A stretch of DNA of 64,000 bases from Caulobacter sp048541825 (GTDB lineage Bacteria > Pseudomonadota > Alphaproteobacteria > Caulobacterales > Caulobacteraceae), in NCBI RefSeq assembly GCF_048541825.1, contig NZ_CP183332.1, positions 1 to 64,000 of the forward strand, in the 5' to 3' direction. The notes under the pieces are model-generated. The model did not search any database, was not told the origin of the DNA, and saw nothing but the letters and a program-made list of their open reading frames with translations. Position numbers and translations under genes: made by a program. Below, in pieces: positions 42,510 through 51,987 of this stretch (the stretch's first letter is position 1; every line of letters starts with the position of its first letter).

Positions 42510-42643
42510 TAAAACCCTTGGTGGAACTGGAGCTCTGTCTGAGGGTCTCGTCAAGGACGACGCGGAGCGTCGCCGCGACGCGGCCGCCAGAGGCGGTCCT
42601 TGACGAGACCCTCAGACAGAGCAGGCTCGCCTCCAAGGTTTTA
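42510..42643. repeat. Long near-perfect hairpin (27-bp perfect inverted repeat)
   Basis: Bases 42532-42558 are the exact reverse complement of 42596-42622. An outer stem pairs 42510-42521 with 42633-42643, with one bulged base. The 37-base loop contains a further small hairpin, GACGC-GGA-GCGTC. The whole is a 134-base palindromic element between two accessory genes. Reading frames that cross it on both strands yield nearly the same peptide, so I do not call them genes. It may be a small non-autonomous mobile element or a large REP-type unit. Confidence 0.75.
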
Positions 42644-42706
42644 AGGCGCAGCCTCGCCGCTGGCGGGCTCTTTGACCGGGCGCGGATCTTCGGCGATTGA
42701 TCGCTG

Positions 42707-43153
42707 ATGGACACCCTGACCCTGAGCTACACCCACGACCCTGATCCCAAGGACGACTTCGGCCAGTTCCATGTCGCTGTCAGCGCTTGCGGCTTCTCGG
42801 GCAGGGGCTCCATGTGGGTCCAGTGGCAGGATATCGAGGCGTTCGCGGCGCAGCTGGCGACCTTTCCGCTGCCGTCGAGCCCGCCGGTCAGTTTGCGTCG
42901 GGGCTTCAACCAGCTGGTCAAGGACGATCTGCGCGTGGCGATCGAGATTCGGCCGGTCGATGCGCGCGGCAATCTTCGGGTCGATGTGACTGTCGCTGAC
43001 TATATCGAGCCGGAGCGGCGCGTGCGCACCACCTTCAACACCAACTATCCGCAGATCGAAAGCTTCCAGCGCGCGATCCTGAGGATGATGAAGGGGGATA
43101 TCGCCGAGGCCGTGCTGACGGGCGAGGGTGGCCCGCGGAGCGGGAGGGGTTGA
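42707..43153 (+). CDS. Hypothetical protein, alpha/beta
   Basis: The 148-residue protein has no signal or membrane helix. It reads as alternating strands and helices: F-H-V-A-V-S-A-C-G-F-S-G, W-V-Q-W-Q-D-I-E-A-F-A-A-Q-L, L-R-V-A-I-E-I-R-P-V and a final amphipathic helix R-A-I-L-R-M-M-K-G-D. GC-rich codon use fits the host genome. The layout recalls small immunity-like or DUF6228-like proteins seen in mobile neighbourhoods, but I cannot assign a family. It starts just after the long hairpin and has only a weak ribosome binding site. Confidence 0.6.
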   Translation: MDTLTLSYTHDPDPKDDFGQFHVAVSACGFSGRGSMWVQWQDIEAFAAQLATFPLPSSPPVSLRRGFNQLVKDDLRVAIEIRPVDARGNLRVDVTVADYIEPERRVRTTFNTNYPQIESFQRAILRMMKGDIAEAVLTGEGGPRSGRG

Positions 43154-43210
43154 AGAGCCGGACCGCCGCGACGGCGGACAGGCCGGGCGCCGCGCCGACA
43201 GGGCGATCGA

Positions 43211-43263
43211 CCCCTCATCCGTCAGCCTTTGGCTGACACCTTCTCCCGCAAGGGGAGAAGGGC
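43211..43263. repeat. Intergenic palindromic repeat, family A variant
   Basis: GTCAGCC-TTT-GGCTGAC and CCTTCTCCC-GCAA-GGGGAGAAGG hairpins lie back to back. The unit ends 15 bases before the stop of the orphan antitoxin gene, where a toxin partner would be expected. Confidence 0.65.
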
Positions 43264-43277
43264 GGGAAAGACGTCAA

Positions 43278-43442
43278 TCAGTCTTCGATCCGGGCGCGAA
43301 GTTCGGCCATCACCTGGTCGTGAGGGATCGACGGGCCGGGCTCGTCGATCGCGGCCTGCACCTTGGCGCGAAGCCAGGCGTCATGGGCCAACGCCTCTTC
43401 AGGCGTCGCGAACGGGGCTTCAATCCGTGGATGAGCGCTCAT
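43278..43442 (-). CDS. Orphan RelB/ParD-like antitoxin
   Basis: The 54-residue open frame runs from ATG 43442 to TGA 43278-43280. It is Glu/Ala-rich with the stretch A-L-A-H-D-A-W-L-R-A-K-V-Q-A-A-I-D and the ending S-I-P-H-D-Q-V-M-A-E-L-R-A-R-I. The tail P-S-x-P-H-D-x-V-M-A-x-L is typical of small alphaproteobacterial type II antitoxins that pair with RelE/ParE toxins. No toxin frame follows; a repeat unit and the hypothetical gene occupy the space. It is probably a solitary remnant. It is below the size that most ORF callers report. Confidence 0.6.
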   Translation of the reverse strand: MSAHPRIEAPFATPEEALAHDAWLRAKVQAAIDEPGPSIPHDQVMAELRARIED

Positions 43443-44224
43443 GGCGTCAGGATATCACGGCGATGAAACGCGCGCAAAATGCGGTGGAATGATCGTTTCT
43501 GACCGGCCACCACGGGGATCGGGATCGCGCTGTCCCCGGATCGGCGCGGGGATTTGAAACCTTCTCCCAGAGGGAGAAGGAGGGGCCCGCGCCGCAGGCG
43601 CGGGAGGATGAGGGGTTTGCGAAGCCCTTCCGGACAGGGCAAGGCCCCAAGTGCGACAACGGCTTGCGGTGTAACCCCTCACCTCCCACGCCTGCGGCGC
43701 GGGTCCCTCCTCTCCCTCTGGGAGAGGGTCGCAGGCATGGGGATCGACGCGGGCGCCCAGGAAACTTATCAGACGCGCTGAAACCTCCCGTATTCTGTAC
43801 CCACCTCGTCGCGAGGAAAGGGCGCAAGGCCAGCGACCATTGCGGCGACGGGGGGTGATCGAGCGGGGACAGGCGGGCGTAATGGCTCGCGGCCCGGCGT
43901 GAACGCTATTCACGTCGCCCGTCTGGGGCTGGGAGCGTACGAGGCGTCACAATACCGCCCAAGCGCAGGCTCTTGTGAACCGGTCACGCGGAGCGGACGG
44001 CTTCGTCGAAACGGTAATCTCTATCCAATCATCCGGACGAGGTCCGGACGCTCCGCGACCCTTCCCACCGCCATCGCAGCGAAAGCGCGGGGTTGCGCCG
44101 TGCTGTCCCCTCCCATCCCGCACGCACCCGAGACGAATGCGGATTTGATCTCCTCCGGTGTCGCTTGGCCCATGACTCGCGCGTCGGTCGTCGCTAGCCT
44201 GTAGGTGAACGCAGGAGAGGCAGT
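43443..44224. other. Gene-poor stretch with repeats
   Basis: These 782 bases hold no convincing gene. 43560-43617 and 43673-43728 are inverted copies of a family A variant. From 43780 to 44224 I see only small palindromes, such as GTGAA-CGCTA-TTCAC near 43909 and CCGGAC-GAG-GTCCGG near 44033. A 50-codon minus-strand frame (44021-44173, beginning M-G-Q-A-T-P-E-E-I-K) has a protein-like composition but no clear ribosome binding site. The ribosome binding site of the kinase gene (AGGAGAGG) ends the stretch. Confidence 0.5.
43560..43728. repeat. Inverted pair of family A variant units
   Basis: The left unit 43560-43617 contains CTTCTCCCAGAGGGAGAAG and CCCGCGCCGCAGGCGCGGG. The right unit 43673-43728 holds the same elements inverted (CCTGCGGCGCGGG, CTCTCCCTCTGGGAGAG). 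About 55 bases of unrelated sequence separate them. Confidence 0.65.
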
Positions 44225-45724
44225 ATGGCCGCGCGATCGCCGGCCACGGTCGGCGCCGAGTTGAGTTCGACGCAGGACGCGGCCTTGCTGTCGGTGTCGC
44301 CCAGCGTTGCGGTGGCGCTCAAGCACGCGCCGCTGGGCATCGCCATCTTCGACCGCCAGATGCGCTATCTGGCCGCCTCGCACCAGTATCTGACCGACCA
44401 GGACCTGCCGGCCGACATGCCGCTGATCGGCAGGGCCCATTACGAGGTGTTCCCCGAGATTCCGCAGGCCTGGCGCGACCTGCACGCCCGGGTGCTGGCC
44501 GAGGGGGTCGAGCTGCGCGAGGACGAGGGCGACCGCTATGTCGACCGCCATGGCAAGGTGCACTGGATCCGCTGGTCGATGGCCCCGTGGCGCACCGATG
44601 ACGGCGCCATAGGCGGCCTGGTGCTGTACACCGAGGTGGTCACCGCCACCGTCGAGGCGCGGCTGAAGCTGGAGGCCGCAGAGGTCCGCTATCGCGCCGT
44701 GTTCGACCAGGCGGCCATGGGGGTGGCGCGGGTCATGGCCGACGGCGCCTTCCTGGAGATGAACGACCGTTTCTGCGCCATCGTGCAGCGTGATCGCGAG
44801 GCCCTGCTGGCCGGCCGGTTCCGCGACCTGGCGCCCGACCAGGACCGTTCTACGACGGTCGATCAGGCCCGGGCGCTGCTGGCGGGCGAGATCGACAGCT
44901 ATGTCGCCGAGCGCCAGATCGTGTCGGGCGTCGACGGCAGCCTGATCTGGATCCATCTGACGGTGTCGCGTGTGCAATTGGGCGACGCGCCGGCCTATCT
45001 GCTGGTGATCATTTCCGACATCTCGGCGCGCAAGCAGGTTGAGGCCGAGCAGCACTCGTATCAGGACAAGCTGCGGCTGCTGATCAACGAGCTGAACCAC
45101 CGGGTCAAGAACACCCTGGCCACTGTCCAGTCGATGGCCGCCCAGACCCTGCGCAATGAACGCGATCCGCTGGTGGCGTTCGAGAAGTTCGAGTCGCGGC
45201 TGCTGGGCCTGTCCCAGGCCCATGACGTGCTGACCCGGGAAAGCTGGAACGGGGCCGATCTGCGCGAGGTGGCCGAGCGGGCCCTGGCGCCGTTCGAGGC
45301 CGCCGCCCGGACCACGATCGCGGGGCCGCCGGTCTGGCTGGCCCCCGGCGGGGCCCTGACCATGGCGCTGATCTTCCACGAGCTGGCGACCAACGCCCTG
45401 AAATACGGGGCGCTCTCGACCCCCGCCGGCCGGGTGGCCCTGGTCTGGGCCCATGACGCGGAGGCGCGCGGGCTGTCCCTGACCTGGACCGAGTCCGGCG
45501 GGCCGCCCGTGGTGGCCCCGACCCGCCGGGGCTTTGGCTCGCGGCTGATCGAGCGCAGCCTGCGCGGCGAGCTGAAGGGCGAGGCGACGATGGACTTCCG
45601 GCCCGGCGGCCTGGTCTGCACGATGCAGGCCCGGCTTTCCGCGCCGGTCAGCGACGACGCTGCGCCCGGTCCGACAGCGGCGCGCTCGCCGACCCTTGCC
45701 TCGCGCCAGCAAGACCCCAGTTAG
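44225..45724 (+). CDS. PAS-PAS HWE-type sensor histidine kinase
   Basis: The 499-residue soluble kinase has two PAS domains (about 28-145 and 150-270, the first with H-A-P-L-G-I-A-I-F-D, the second ending I-S-D-I-S-A-R-K). The HWE core has N-E-L-N-H-R-V-K-N-T-L (His292), the F-H-E-L-A-T-N-A-L-K-Y-G-A-L-S box and the W-T-E-S-G-G-P-P-V segment that gives the family its name. There is no receiver or membrane helix. It is preceded by AGGAGAGG. The signal and the cognate regulator are unknown; PhyR is one possible target for kinases of this class. Confidence 0.92.
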   Translation: MAARSPATVGAELSSTQDAALLSVSPSVAVALKHAPLGIAIFDRQMRYLAASHQYLTDQDLPADMPLIGRAHYEVFPEIPQAWRDLHARVLAEGVELREDEGDRYVDRHGKVHWIRWSMAPWRTDDGAIGGLVLYTEVVTATVEARLKLEAAEVRYRAVFDQAAMGVARVMADGAFLEMNDRFCAIVQRDREALLAGRFRDLAPDQDRSTTVDQARALLAGEIDSYVAERQIVSGVDGSLIWIHLTVSRVQLGDAPAYLLVIISDISARKQVEAEQHSYQDKLRLLINELNHRVKNTLATVQSMAAQTLRNERDPLVAFEKFESRLLGLSQAHDVLTRESWNGADLREVAERALAPFEAAARTTIAGPPVWLAPGGALTMALIFHELATNALKYGALSTPAGRVALVWAHDAEARGLSLTWTESGGPPVVAPTRRGFGSRLIERSLRGELKGEATMDFRPGGLVCTMQARLSAPVSDDAAPGPTAARSPTLASRQQDPS

Positions 45725-45750
45725 AAAGCCTTGTTTCCCGGAGACGTCTC

Positions 45751-46680
45751 ATGCCGCCCAAGCGCCTGCTCGCCGCCTTGCTCACCGCCACCGCCACCGC
45801 CCTCGCCGTCGCCCATGGCGCGGCCGCCCAGTCGCCCCTGGTCATCGCCCCGGAAGCCCAGAGCTTTAAGCTGGGCGACTTTACGCTCACCGCCTTGCGC
45901 GACGCCGGGTTCGAGGCGCCCAACAACGGCAAGGTGTTCGCGATCAACGCCACGCCGGAGGCGGTCTCGCAGGTGCTGACCAAGGCCGGCGCGCCCGGCG
46001 ACAAGATCACGCTGAGCGTCGACGCCCTGCTGGTGAAGACGCCCGCTCACTTGGCGCTGTTCGACACGGGCCTGGGTCCGTCCGCCAAGGGGGTGCTGGT
46101 CCAGAGCCTGGCCAAGGCCGGCGTCACGCCCGACCAGATCACCGACGTGCTGATCACCCACGGCCATTTCGACCATGTCGGCGGCCTGGTCGGCGCCGAT
46201 GGCAAGTCGGCCTTCCCCAAGGCGACGATCCGCATGGCCAGCGCCGAATGGGCCTCGCTGCAGGGTCAGGCGCCGATGAAGCCGCTGGTCGAAGCCATCG
46301 CCGCCCAGGTCAAGACCTTCGAGCCGGACGCCGCGCTGTTCCCGGGCGTCAAGGCTGTGGCCATCAAGGGCCACACCCCGGGCCATGTGGGCTATGAGAT
46401 CGCCTCGGGCGGTCAGACCCTTCTGGATATCGGCGACACCGCCCATAGCGAGATCGTCTCCCTGGCGCGTCCCGACTGGGTGATCGCCTTCGATGGCGAC
46501 GTACCGGTCGCCACCGCCAGCCGGATCGCCCTGCTCAAGACCTTCAGCGCCAGCGGCGGCCTGATCTTCTCGCCCCACTTCCCGTTCCCGGGCGTTGGCA
46601 AGGTGGAAGCGGCGGGCGAAGGCTTCGTCTGGAAGGCGGGCATCCCCGTTCAGGACGCCCACGCCGGCCACGCGCACTAG
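45751..46680 (+). CDS. Metallo-beta-lactamase-fold hydrolase, exported
   Basis: The 309-residue protein has a signal peptide (L-L-A-A-L-L-T-A-T-A-T-A-L-A-V-A-H-G-A-A-A) and an MBL domain with H-G-H-F-D-H-V-G-G, G-H-T-P-G-H and D-I-G-D-T-A-H. These ligands indicate a dinuclear metal hydrolase in the periplasm. The layout resembles AHL-lactonase-like or MBL-fold exported hydrolases common in Caulobacter. It is not a canonical antibiotic beta-lactamase, and its substrate is unknown. A 26-base gap separates it from the kinase gene. Confidence 0.87.
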   Translation: MPPKRLLAALLTATATALAVAHGAAAQSPLVIAPEAQSFKLGDFTLTALRDAGFEAPNNGKVFAINATPEAVSQVLTKAGAPGDKITLSVDALLVKTPAHLALFDTGLGPSAKGVLVQSLAKAGVTPDQITDVLITHGHFDHVGGLVGADGKSAFPKATIRMASAEWASLQGQAPMKPLVEAIAAQVKTFEPDAALFPGVKAVAIKGHTPGHVGYEIASGGQTLLDIGDTAHSEIVSLARPDWVIAFDGDVPVATASRIALLKTFSASGGLIFSPHFPFPGVGKVEAAGEGFVWKAGIPVQDAHAGHAH

Positions 46681-46685
46681 GCCGA

Positions 46686-46724
46686 TACGGCGCGGGCCCT
46701 TGTCACCGGGGCGCCCGCGCCGTA
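46686..46724 (+). terminator. Hairpin between MBL gene and trpF
   Basis: TACGGCGCGGGC (46686-46697) pairs perfectly with GCCCGCGCCGTA (46713-46724) around a 15-base loop. No T-run follows, and the trpF ATG is 11 bases away. It may end the MBL transcript or act as a leader structure for trpF. Confidence 0.5.
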
Positions 46725-46734
46725 CCTCCCGCCC

Positions 46735-47406
46735 ATGAGTTCGCCGTTCAAGACCAGCGCCAAGATTTGTGGGCTGTCGACCGCCGAGGCCGTCAGCGCC
46801 GCCGTCGACGGCGGCGCGGCCTATCTGGGCTTCGTGTTCTTCGAGAAAAGCCCCCGCAACCTGACGCCCGAGGCCGCCGCCCGGCTGGTGGCGCCCCTTC
46901 AAGGCAGGAATGGGCGGGGCGGGCCGGTGAAGACCGTGGCCGTCACCGTCGATCCCGATGACGTCCTGATCGACCGCCTGATGGCGACGATGAAGCCCGA
47001 CCTGATCCAGGTGCACGGCAAGGAGACCCCCGCCCGGGTCCGCCAGATCGCCGAGCGCTCGGGCGTCGGGGTGATCAAGGCCTTCTCGGTCTCGTCGTCG
47101 TCTGACGTCGACCAGGCCCGGGCCTTCGAGACCGTGGCCGAGCAGTTCCTGTTCGACGCCCGTCCGGTCGAGGGCTCGGTTCTGCCCGGCGGCACGGGCG
47201 CTCGGTTCGACTGGACCCTGCTGGAAGGCCGCCGGTTCGCCCGGCCGCATTTCCTGGCCGGGGGCCTGGATCCGTGGAACGTCGCCGACGCCATTCGGGT
47301 ATCAGGGGCCCCGCTGCTGGACGTTTCCTCTGGCGTGGAGCGCGGTCCCGGCCTAAAGGACCCCGCTCTGATCACGGCGTTCCTGGACGCCGTCAAACGC
47401 GTGTAG
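46735..47406 (+). CDS. trpF: Phosphoribosylanthranilate isomerase
   Basis: The 223-residue TIM-barrel enzyme carries out the Amadori rearrangement in tryptophan synthesis. The catalytic Cys lies in K-I-C-G-L near the N-terminus. G-F-V-F-F-E-K-S-P-R, Q-V-H-G-K-E and the closing D-V-S-S-G-V-E follow. It is the first gene of trpF-trpB-trpA-accD-folC, the order usual in alphaproteobacteria. A stable hairpin lies immediately upstream of the start. Confidence 0.95.
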   Translation: MSSPFKTSAKICGLSTAEAVSAAVDGGAAYLGFVFFEKSPRNLTPEAAARLVAPLQGRNGRGGPVKTVAVTVDPDDVLIDRLMATMKPDLIQVHGKETPARVRQIAERSGVGVIKAFSVSSSSDVDQARAFETVAEQFLFDARPVEGSVLPGGTGARFDWTLLEGRRFARPHFLAGGLDPWNVADAIRVSGAPLLDVSSGVERGPGLKDPALITAFLDAVKRV

Positions 47407-47432
47407 CTTTGCCCAAGCCTTTGGATGATCTC

Positions 47433-48653
<1,221 letters not shown>

Positions 48654-48665
48654 GACCTATCCAGC

Positions 48666-49502
48666 GTGACCAAAGACCGTATCGACCGTCGCTTCGCGGC
48701 GCTGAAGGCGCAGAACCGCGCCGGTTTCGTGACCTACATCATGGCCGGCGATCCTGACGCCGCCACGACGCTTTCCGTCCTCAAGGGTCTGCCGGGCGCC
48801 GGCGCTGATCTGATCGAGCTGGGCTTTCCCTTCTCTGATCCGATGGCCGAGGGCCCGACCATCCAGCGCGCCGCCCAGCGCGGCCTGCGCTCGGGCATGA
48901 CCCTGCAGGGCACGCTGGACCTGGTGGCCGCCTTCCGCGAGGGCGACACCGACACCCCGGTCATCCTGATGGGCTATCTCAATCCGGTGCTGAACCGGGG
49001 CTTTGAAAGCTTCGCCGTTGCCGCCAGCACGGCCGGCGTCGATGGCCTGATCATCGTCGACTGTCCGCCCGAAGAAGCCGATCCGCTGTCCGACGCCCTG
49101 GAGGCCGAGGGCATCGCCCTGATCCGCCTGGCCGCGCCGACGACCGACGACAAGCGTCTGCCGACCGTGATCCGCCGCACCTCGGGCTTCGTCTATTACG
49201 TCTCGGTGGCGGGCGTGACGGGCGTCAAGTCGGTCGACGCCGCCGACGTGGCCCCGGCGGTCGAGCGGCTGCGCAAGGCCTCAGGCCTGCCCGTGGCGGT
49301 CGGCTTTGGCATCCGCACGCCTGAGCAAGCCGCCGCCGTGGCCCGTGTCGCAGATGCCGCTGTGGTCGGCTCGGCGCTTGTGGATGAAATCGAATCGGCG
49401 GCCGCGTTGAACGAAAACGTGACCGAGAAGGTTCTTCTCAAGGCGTCGGATCTGGCCAAGGCTGTGCGCTCGGCGCGCGTCGGGAACGAAGTGAGGCTTT
49501 AA
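48666..49502 (+). CDS. trpA: Tryptophan synthase alpha chain
   Basis: The 278-residue TIM barrel cleaves indole-3-glycerol phosphate. Catalytic Glu and Asp lie in I-E-L-G-F-P-F-S-D-P and V-D-C-P-P-E-E. The phosphate-binding Y-V-S-V-A-G-V-T-G and G-F-G-I-R-T-P-E are present. It starts with GTG and follows trpB by 12 bases, as expected for balanced subunits. Confidence 0.96.
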   Translation: MTKDRIDRRFAALKAQNRAGFVTYIMAGDPDAATTLSVLKGLPGAGADLIELGFPFSDPMAEGPTIQRAAQRGLRSGMTLQGTLDLVAAFREGDTDTPVILMGYLNPVLNRGFESFAVAASTAGVDGLIIVDCPPEEADPLSDALEAEGIALIRLAAPTTDDKRLPTVIRRTSGFVYYVSVAGVTGVKSVDAADVAPAVERLRKASGLPVAVGFGIRTPEQAAAVARVADAAVVGSALVDEIESAAALNENVTEKVLLKASDLAKAVRSARVGNEVRL

Positions 49503-49506
49503 GGCT

Positions 49507-50436
49507 ATGGCTATGGCTGAACCCCAGGACCCGAAAAAGGGCGACAAATCAAAGGCCTCGGCTGAAGGTCGGCGTGGCGGCGGGTGGCTTTCGCGAATCG
49601 CCCCCGGTGTGCGGGGCGCCTTCGCCAAGCGCGAGACGCCCGAGAATCTCTGGGTCAAATGTCCTGATACGGGCGAAATGATCTTCCGCTCCGACCTGGA
49701 GGCTGCCCTGTGGGTAACTCCGGCCGGACGCCATATGCGCATCGGGCCGGAAGCCCGTTTCAAGTTCACCTTCGATGACGGCGTCTATGAGACCCTGCCG
49801 ACCCCGACGGTGCCGGAAGACCCGCTGCACTTCTCGGACGGCAAGCCCTACAAGGACCGCCTGATCGCGGCCCGCAAGGCGACCGGCGAGCCGGACGCCA
49901 TGGCCATCGCCCACGGCGTGGTCGGCGGCGCCCAGGCCGTGGTTCTGGTCCAGGACTTCGCCTTCATGGGCGGCTCGCTCGGGATGGCCGCCGGTGAAGG
50001 CTTCGTCGCCGCCGCCCGCGCCGCCCTGGAACGCGATGTCCCGCTGATCGCCTTCACCGCTGCCGGCGGGGCTCGCATGCAGGAAGGCGCCCTGTCGCTG
50101 ATGCAGATGGCCCGCACGACCCTGGCGATCAACGAGCTGAAGGACGCGGCCCTGCCCTATATCGTGGTCCTCACCGACCCGACCACCGGCGGCGTCACCG
50201 CCTCCTACGCCATGCTGGGCGACGTGCATCTGGCCGAGCCGGGCGCCCTGATCGGCTTCGCCGGTCCGCGCGTCATCGAGCAGACCATCCGCGAGACCCT
50301 GCCGCCGGGCTTCCAGCGCTCGGAATACCTAGTCGAAAAGGGCATGGTCGACCGCGTGACGCCGCGCAAGGAGCTGCCGGCCGTGCTGGGCTCGATCCTG
50401 ACCACCTTGATGATGGGTCGTCGCAAGGCGGCCTGA
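49507..50436 (+). CDS. accD: Acetyl-CoA carboxylase carboxyltransferase beta subunit
   Basis: The 309-residue protein has the crotonase-like carboxyltransferase domain (F-M-G-G-S-L-G-M-A-A-G-E, A-G-G-A-R-M-Q-E-G-A-L-S-L-M-Q-M, G-A-L-I-G-F-A-G-P-R-V-I-E-Q-T). With AccA it moves carboxyl from biotin to acetyl-CoA in fatty acid synthesis. In E. coli four cysteines near residues 27-49 bind zinc. Here the matching stretch has only one (W-V-K-C-P-D-T-G-E), the other three being replaced. This matches my memory of C. crescentus AccD, so it is a lineage trait rather than damage. Confidence 0.95.
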   Translation: MAMAEPQDPKKGDKSKASAEGRRGGGWLSRIAPGVRGAFAKRETPENLWVKCPDTGEMIFRSDLEAALWVTPAGRHMRIGPEARFKFTFDDGVYETLPTPTVPEDPLHFSDGKPYKDRLIAARKATGEPDAMAIAHGVVGGAQAVVLVQDFAFMGGSLGMAAGEGFVAAARAALERDVPLIAFTAAGGARMQEGALSLMQMARTTLAINELKDAALPYIVVLTDPTTGGVTASYAMLGDVHLAEPGALIGFAGPRVIEQTIRETLPPGFQRSEYLVEKGMVDRVTPRKELPAVLGSILTTLMMGRRKAA

Positions 50437-50444
50437 GCCTTATC

Positions 50445-51758
50445 TTGACCGACCACCTCCGGGTCCATGACGCCGCCCTGGCGCGGCTGCAGGCTCTGCA
50501 TCCCAAGCTGATCGACCTGTCGCTGGACCGGATGTGGCGGTTGTGCGCGGCGCTGGGCGATCCGCAGAACCGCCTGCCGCCAGTGATCCATGTGGCCGGC
50601 ACCAACGGCAAGGGCTCGACGGTCGCCTATCTGCGGGCCATGGCCGAGGCGGCGGGGCTCAAGGTCCATGTCTTCACCTCACCGCACCTGGTCCGCTTCG
50701 CCGAGCGCATCCGTCTGGCCGGAACCCTGATCACCGACGCGCAGCTGGCCGACGTGCTGACCCGGGTCGAAGCGGCCAATGCCGGCCTGCCGATCACTTT
50801 CTTCGAGATCACCACGGCCGCCGCCCTGGTCGCCTTCGCCGATGCCCCGGCCGACCTTTGCATCGTCGAGGTCGGGCTGGGCGGCGTGCTGGACGCGACC
50901 AATGTCGTGACCCCGGCGATCAGCGTCATCGCCCCCATCGACATCGATCACCGCGAGTTCCTTGGCGACACCATCGGCGAGATCGCCGCTGAGAAGGCGG
51001 GAATCATCAAGCCCGATGCGCCGGTCGTCTCGGCCCGCCAATGGCGCGAGGCCGAGGATGTGATCGACACCGCCGCCGCCCTGGCCGGGATCGAGCCCGT
51101 CATGATGGGCCGCGAATTCGACGCCTGGAACGAGCGCGGCCGCCTGCTGGTACAGATGCCCGACCGCCTGCTGGACCTGCCCGCGCCGTCCCTGCCCGGC
51201 GAGCACCAGTTCGCCAATGCCGGCCTGGCGGTCGCGGCCTTGCTGACGCTGAACGACCCGCGCATCGACGAGGCCGCCATGGCCGCCGGGATCGCCGGCG
51301 CAATCTGGCCGGCCCGCTTCCAGCGGCTGACGGCGGGTCCGCTCGCCGCCAGGGCAAAGGCGGCGGGTGCGGACCTGTGGCTGGACGGCGGCCACAACCC
51401 TCATGCCGGAGCGGCGGTGGCCCGGGCGCTGGGCGACCTGGCGGCGCGCGACGGCCGGCCCGTGGCGCTGATCTCGGGCCTGCTGACCAACAAGGACGCC
51501 ACCGGCTTCTTCACGCCCTTCGCGGCTTTGAAGGCCCAGGTCTTCACCGTCACCTTCGAGGGCCACGCCGCCGCATCCGCCGCCCAGACCGCCGCCGCCG
51601 CCGAGCTGGCCGGCCTGCGGGCTCATGTCTGCGACAGCGTCGGGGACGCCCTGGAGAAGGCCCTGGCCCTGTCGCCGACCCCGCACGTGCTGATCTGCGG
51701 CTCGCTGTACCTAGCCGGCGAAGTGCTGGCGATGAGCCCGGAAACCTGGCCGACCTAG
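50445..51758 (+). CDS. folC: Folylpolyglutamate synthase / dihydrofolate synthase
   Basis: The 437-residue Mur-ligase-type enzyme adds glutamate to folates. It carries V-A-G-T-N-G-K-G-S-T (ATP loop), S-P-H-L-V-R-F-x-E-R-I-R, I-D-H-x-x-F-L-G-D-T and D-G-G-H-N-P-H-A-G. The TTG start at 50445 follows accD by 8 bases. The accD-folC pairing is standard in alphaproteobacteria and in many gamma- and betaproteobacteria. An accessory stretch follows it. Confidence 0.94.
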   Translation: MTDHLRVHDAALARLQALHPKLIDLSLDRMWRLCAALGDPQNRLPPVIHVAGTNGKGSTVAYLRAMAEAAGLKVHVFTSPHLVRFAERIRLAGTLITDAQLADVLTRVEAANAGLPITFFEITTAAALVAFADAPADLCIVEVGLGGVLDATNVVTPAISVIAPIDIDHREFLGDTIGEIAAEKAGIIKPDAPVVSARQWREAEDVIDTAAALAGIEPVMMGREFDAWNERGRLLVQMPDRLLDLPAPSLPGEHQFANAGLAVAALLTLNDPRIDEAAMAAGIAGAIWPARFQRLTAGPLAARAKAAGADLWLDGGHNPHAGAAVARALGDLAARDGRPVALISGLLTNKDATGFFTPFAALKAQVFTVTFEGHAAASAAQTAAAAELAGLRAHVCDSVGDALEKALALSPTPHVLICGSLYLAGEVLAMSPETWPT

Positions 51759-51987
51759 CTTACGCAGTTTCTCACCCTGCGTGCGCCAACAGGCGTTAGC
51801 GGGCTACCTGGGGCGGCATGGGGGCGACGGCTTTGCGGGTTCATCCTGGTCGCCGCCGCCGCGTCGGTCGAGTGCTCCAGGGGCAGGCCCGATTTCATCG
51901 GAAAATAGAGATACGGAAATTAGAACAATTTCGCGAGTTTCAGGCTACGGAATACAGTAAGTTACTTAGATATCAGGATTCTATCCA

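Noticed and set aside
42418..42714. Overlapping short frames on both strands across the long hairpin
   Set aside because: They exist only because the palindrome reads alike on both strands; their shared peptide is the hairpin itself.
43447..43913. Several 100-150 codon frames in the gap after the antitoxin
   Set aside because: They are translations of repeat units (R-G-G-T-R-A, P-S-P-S-G-R), with no conserved domain or ribosome binding site.
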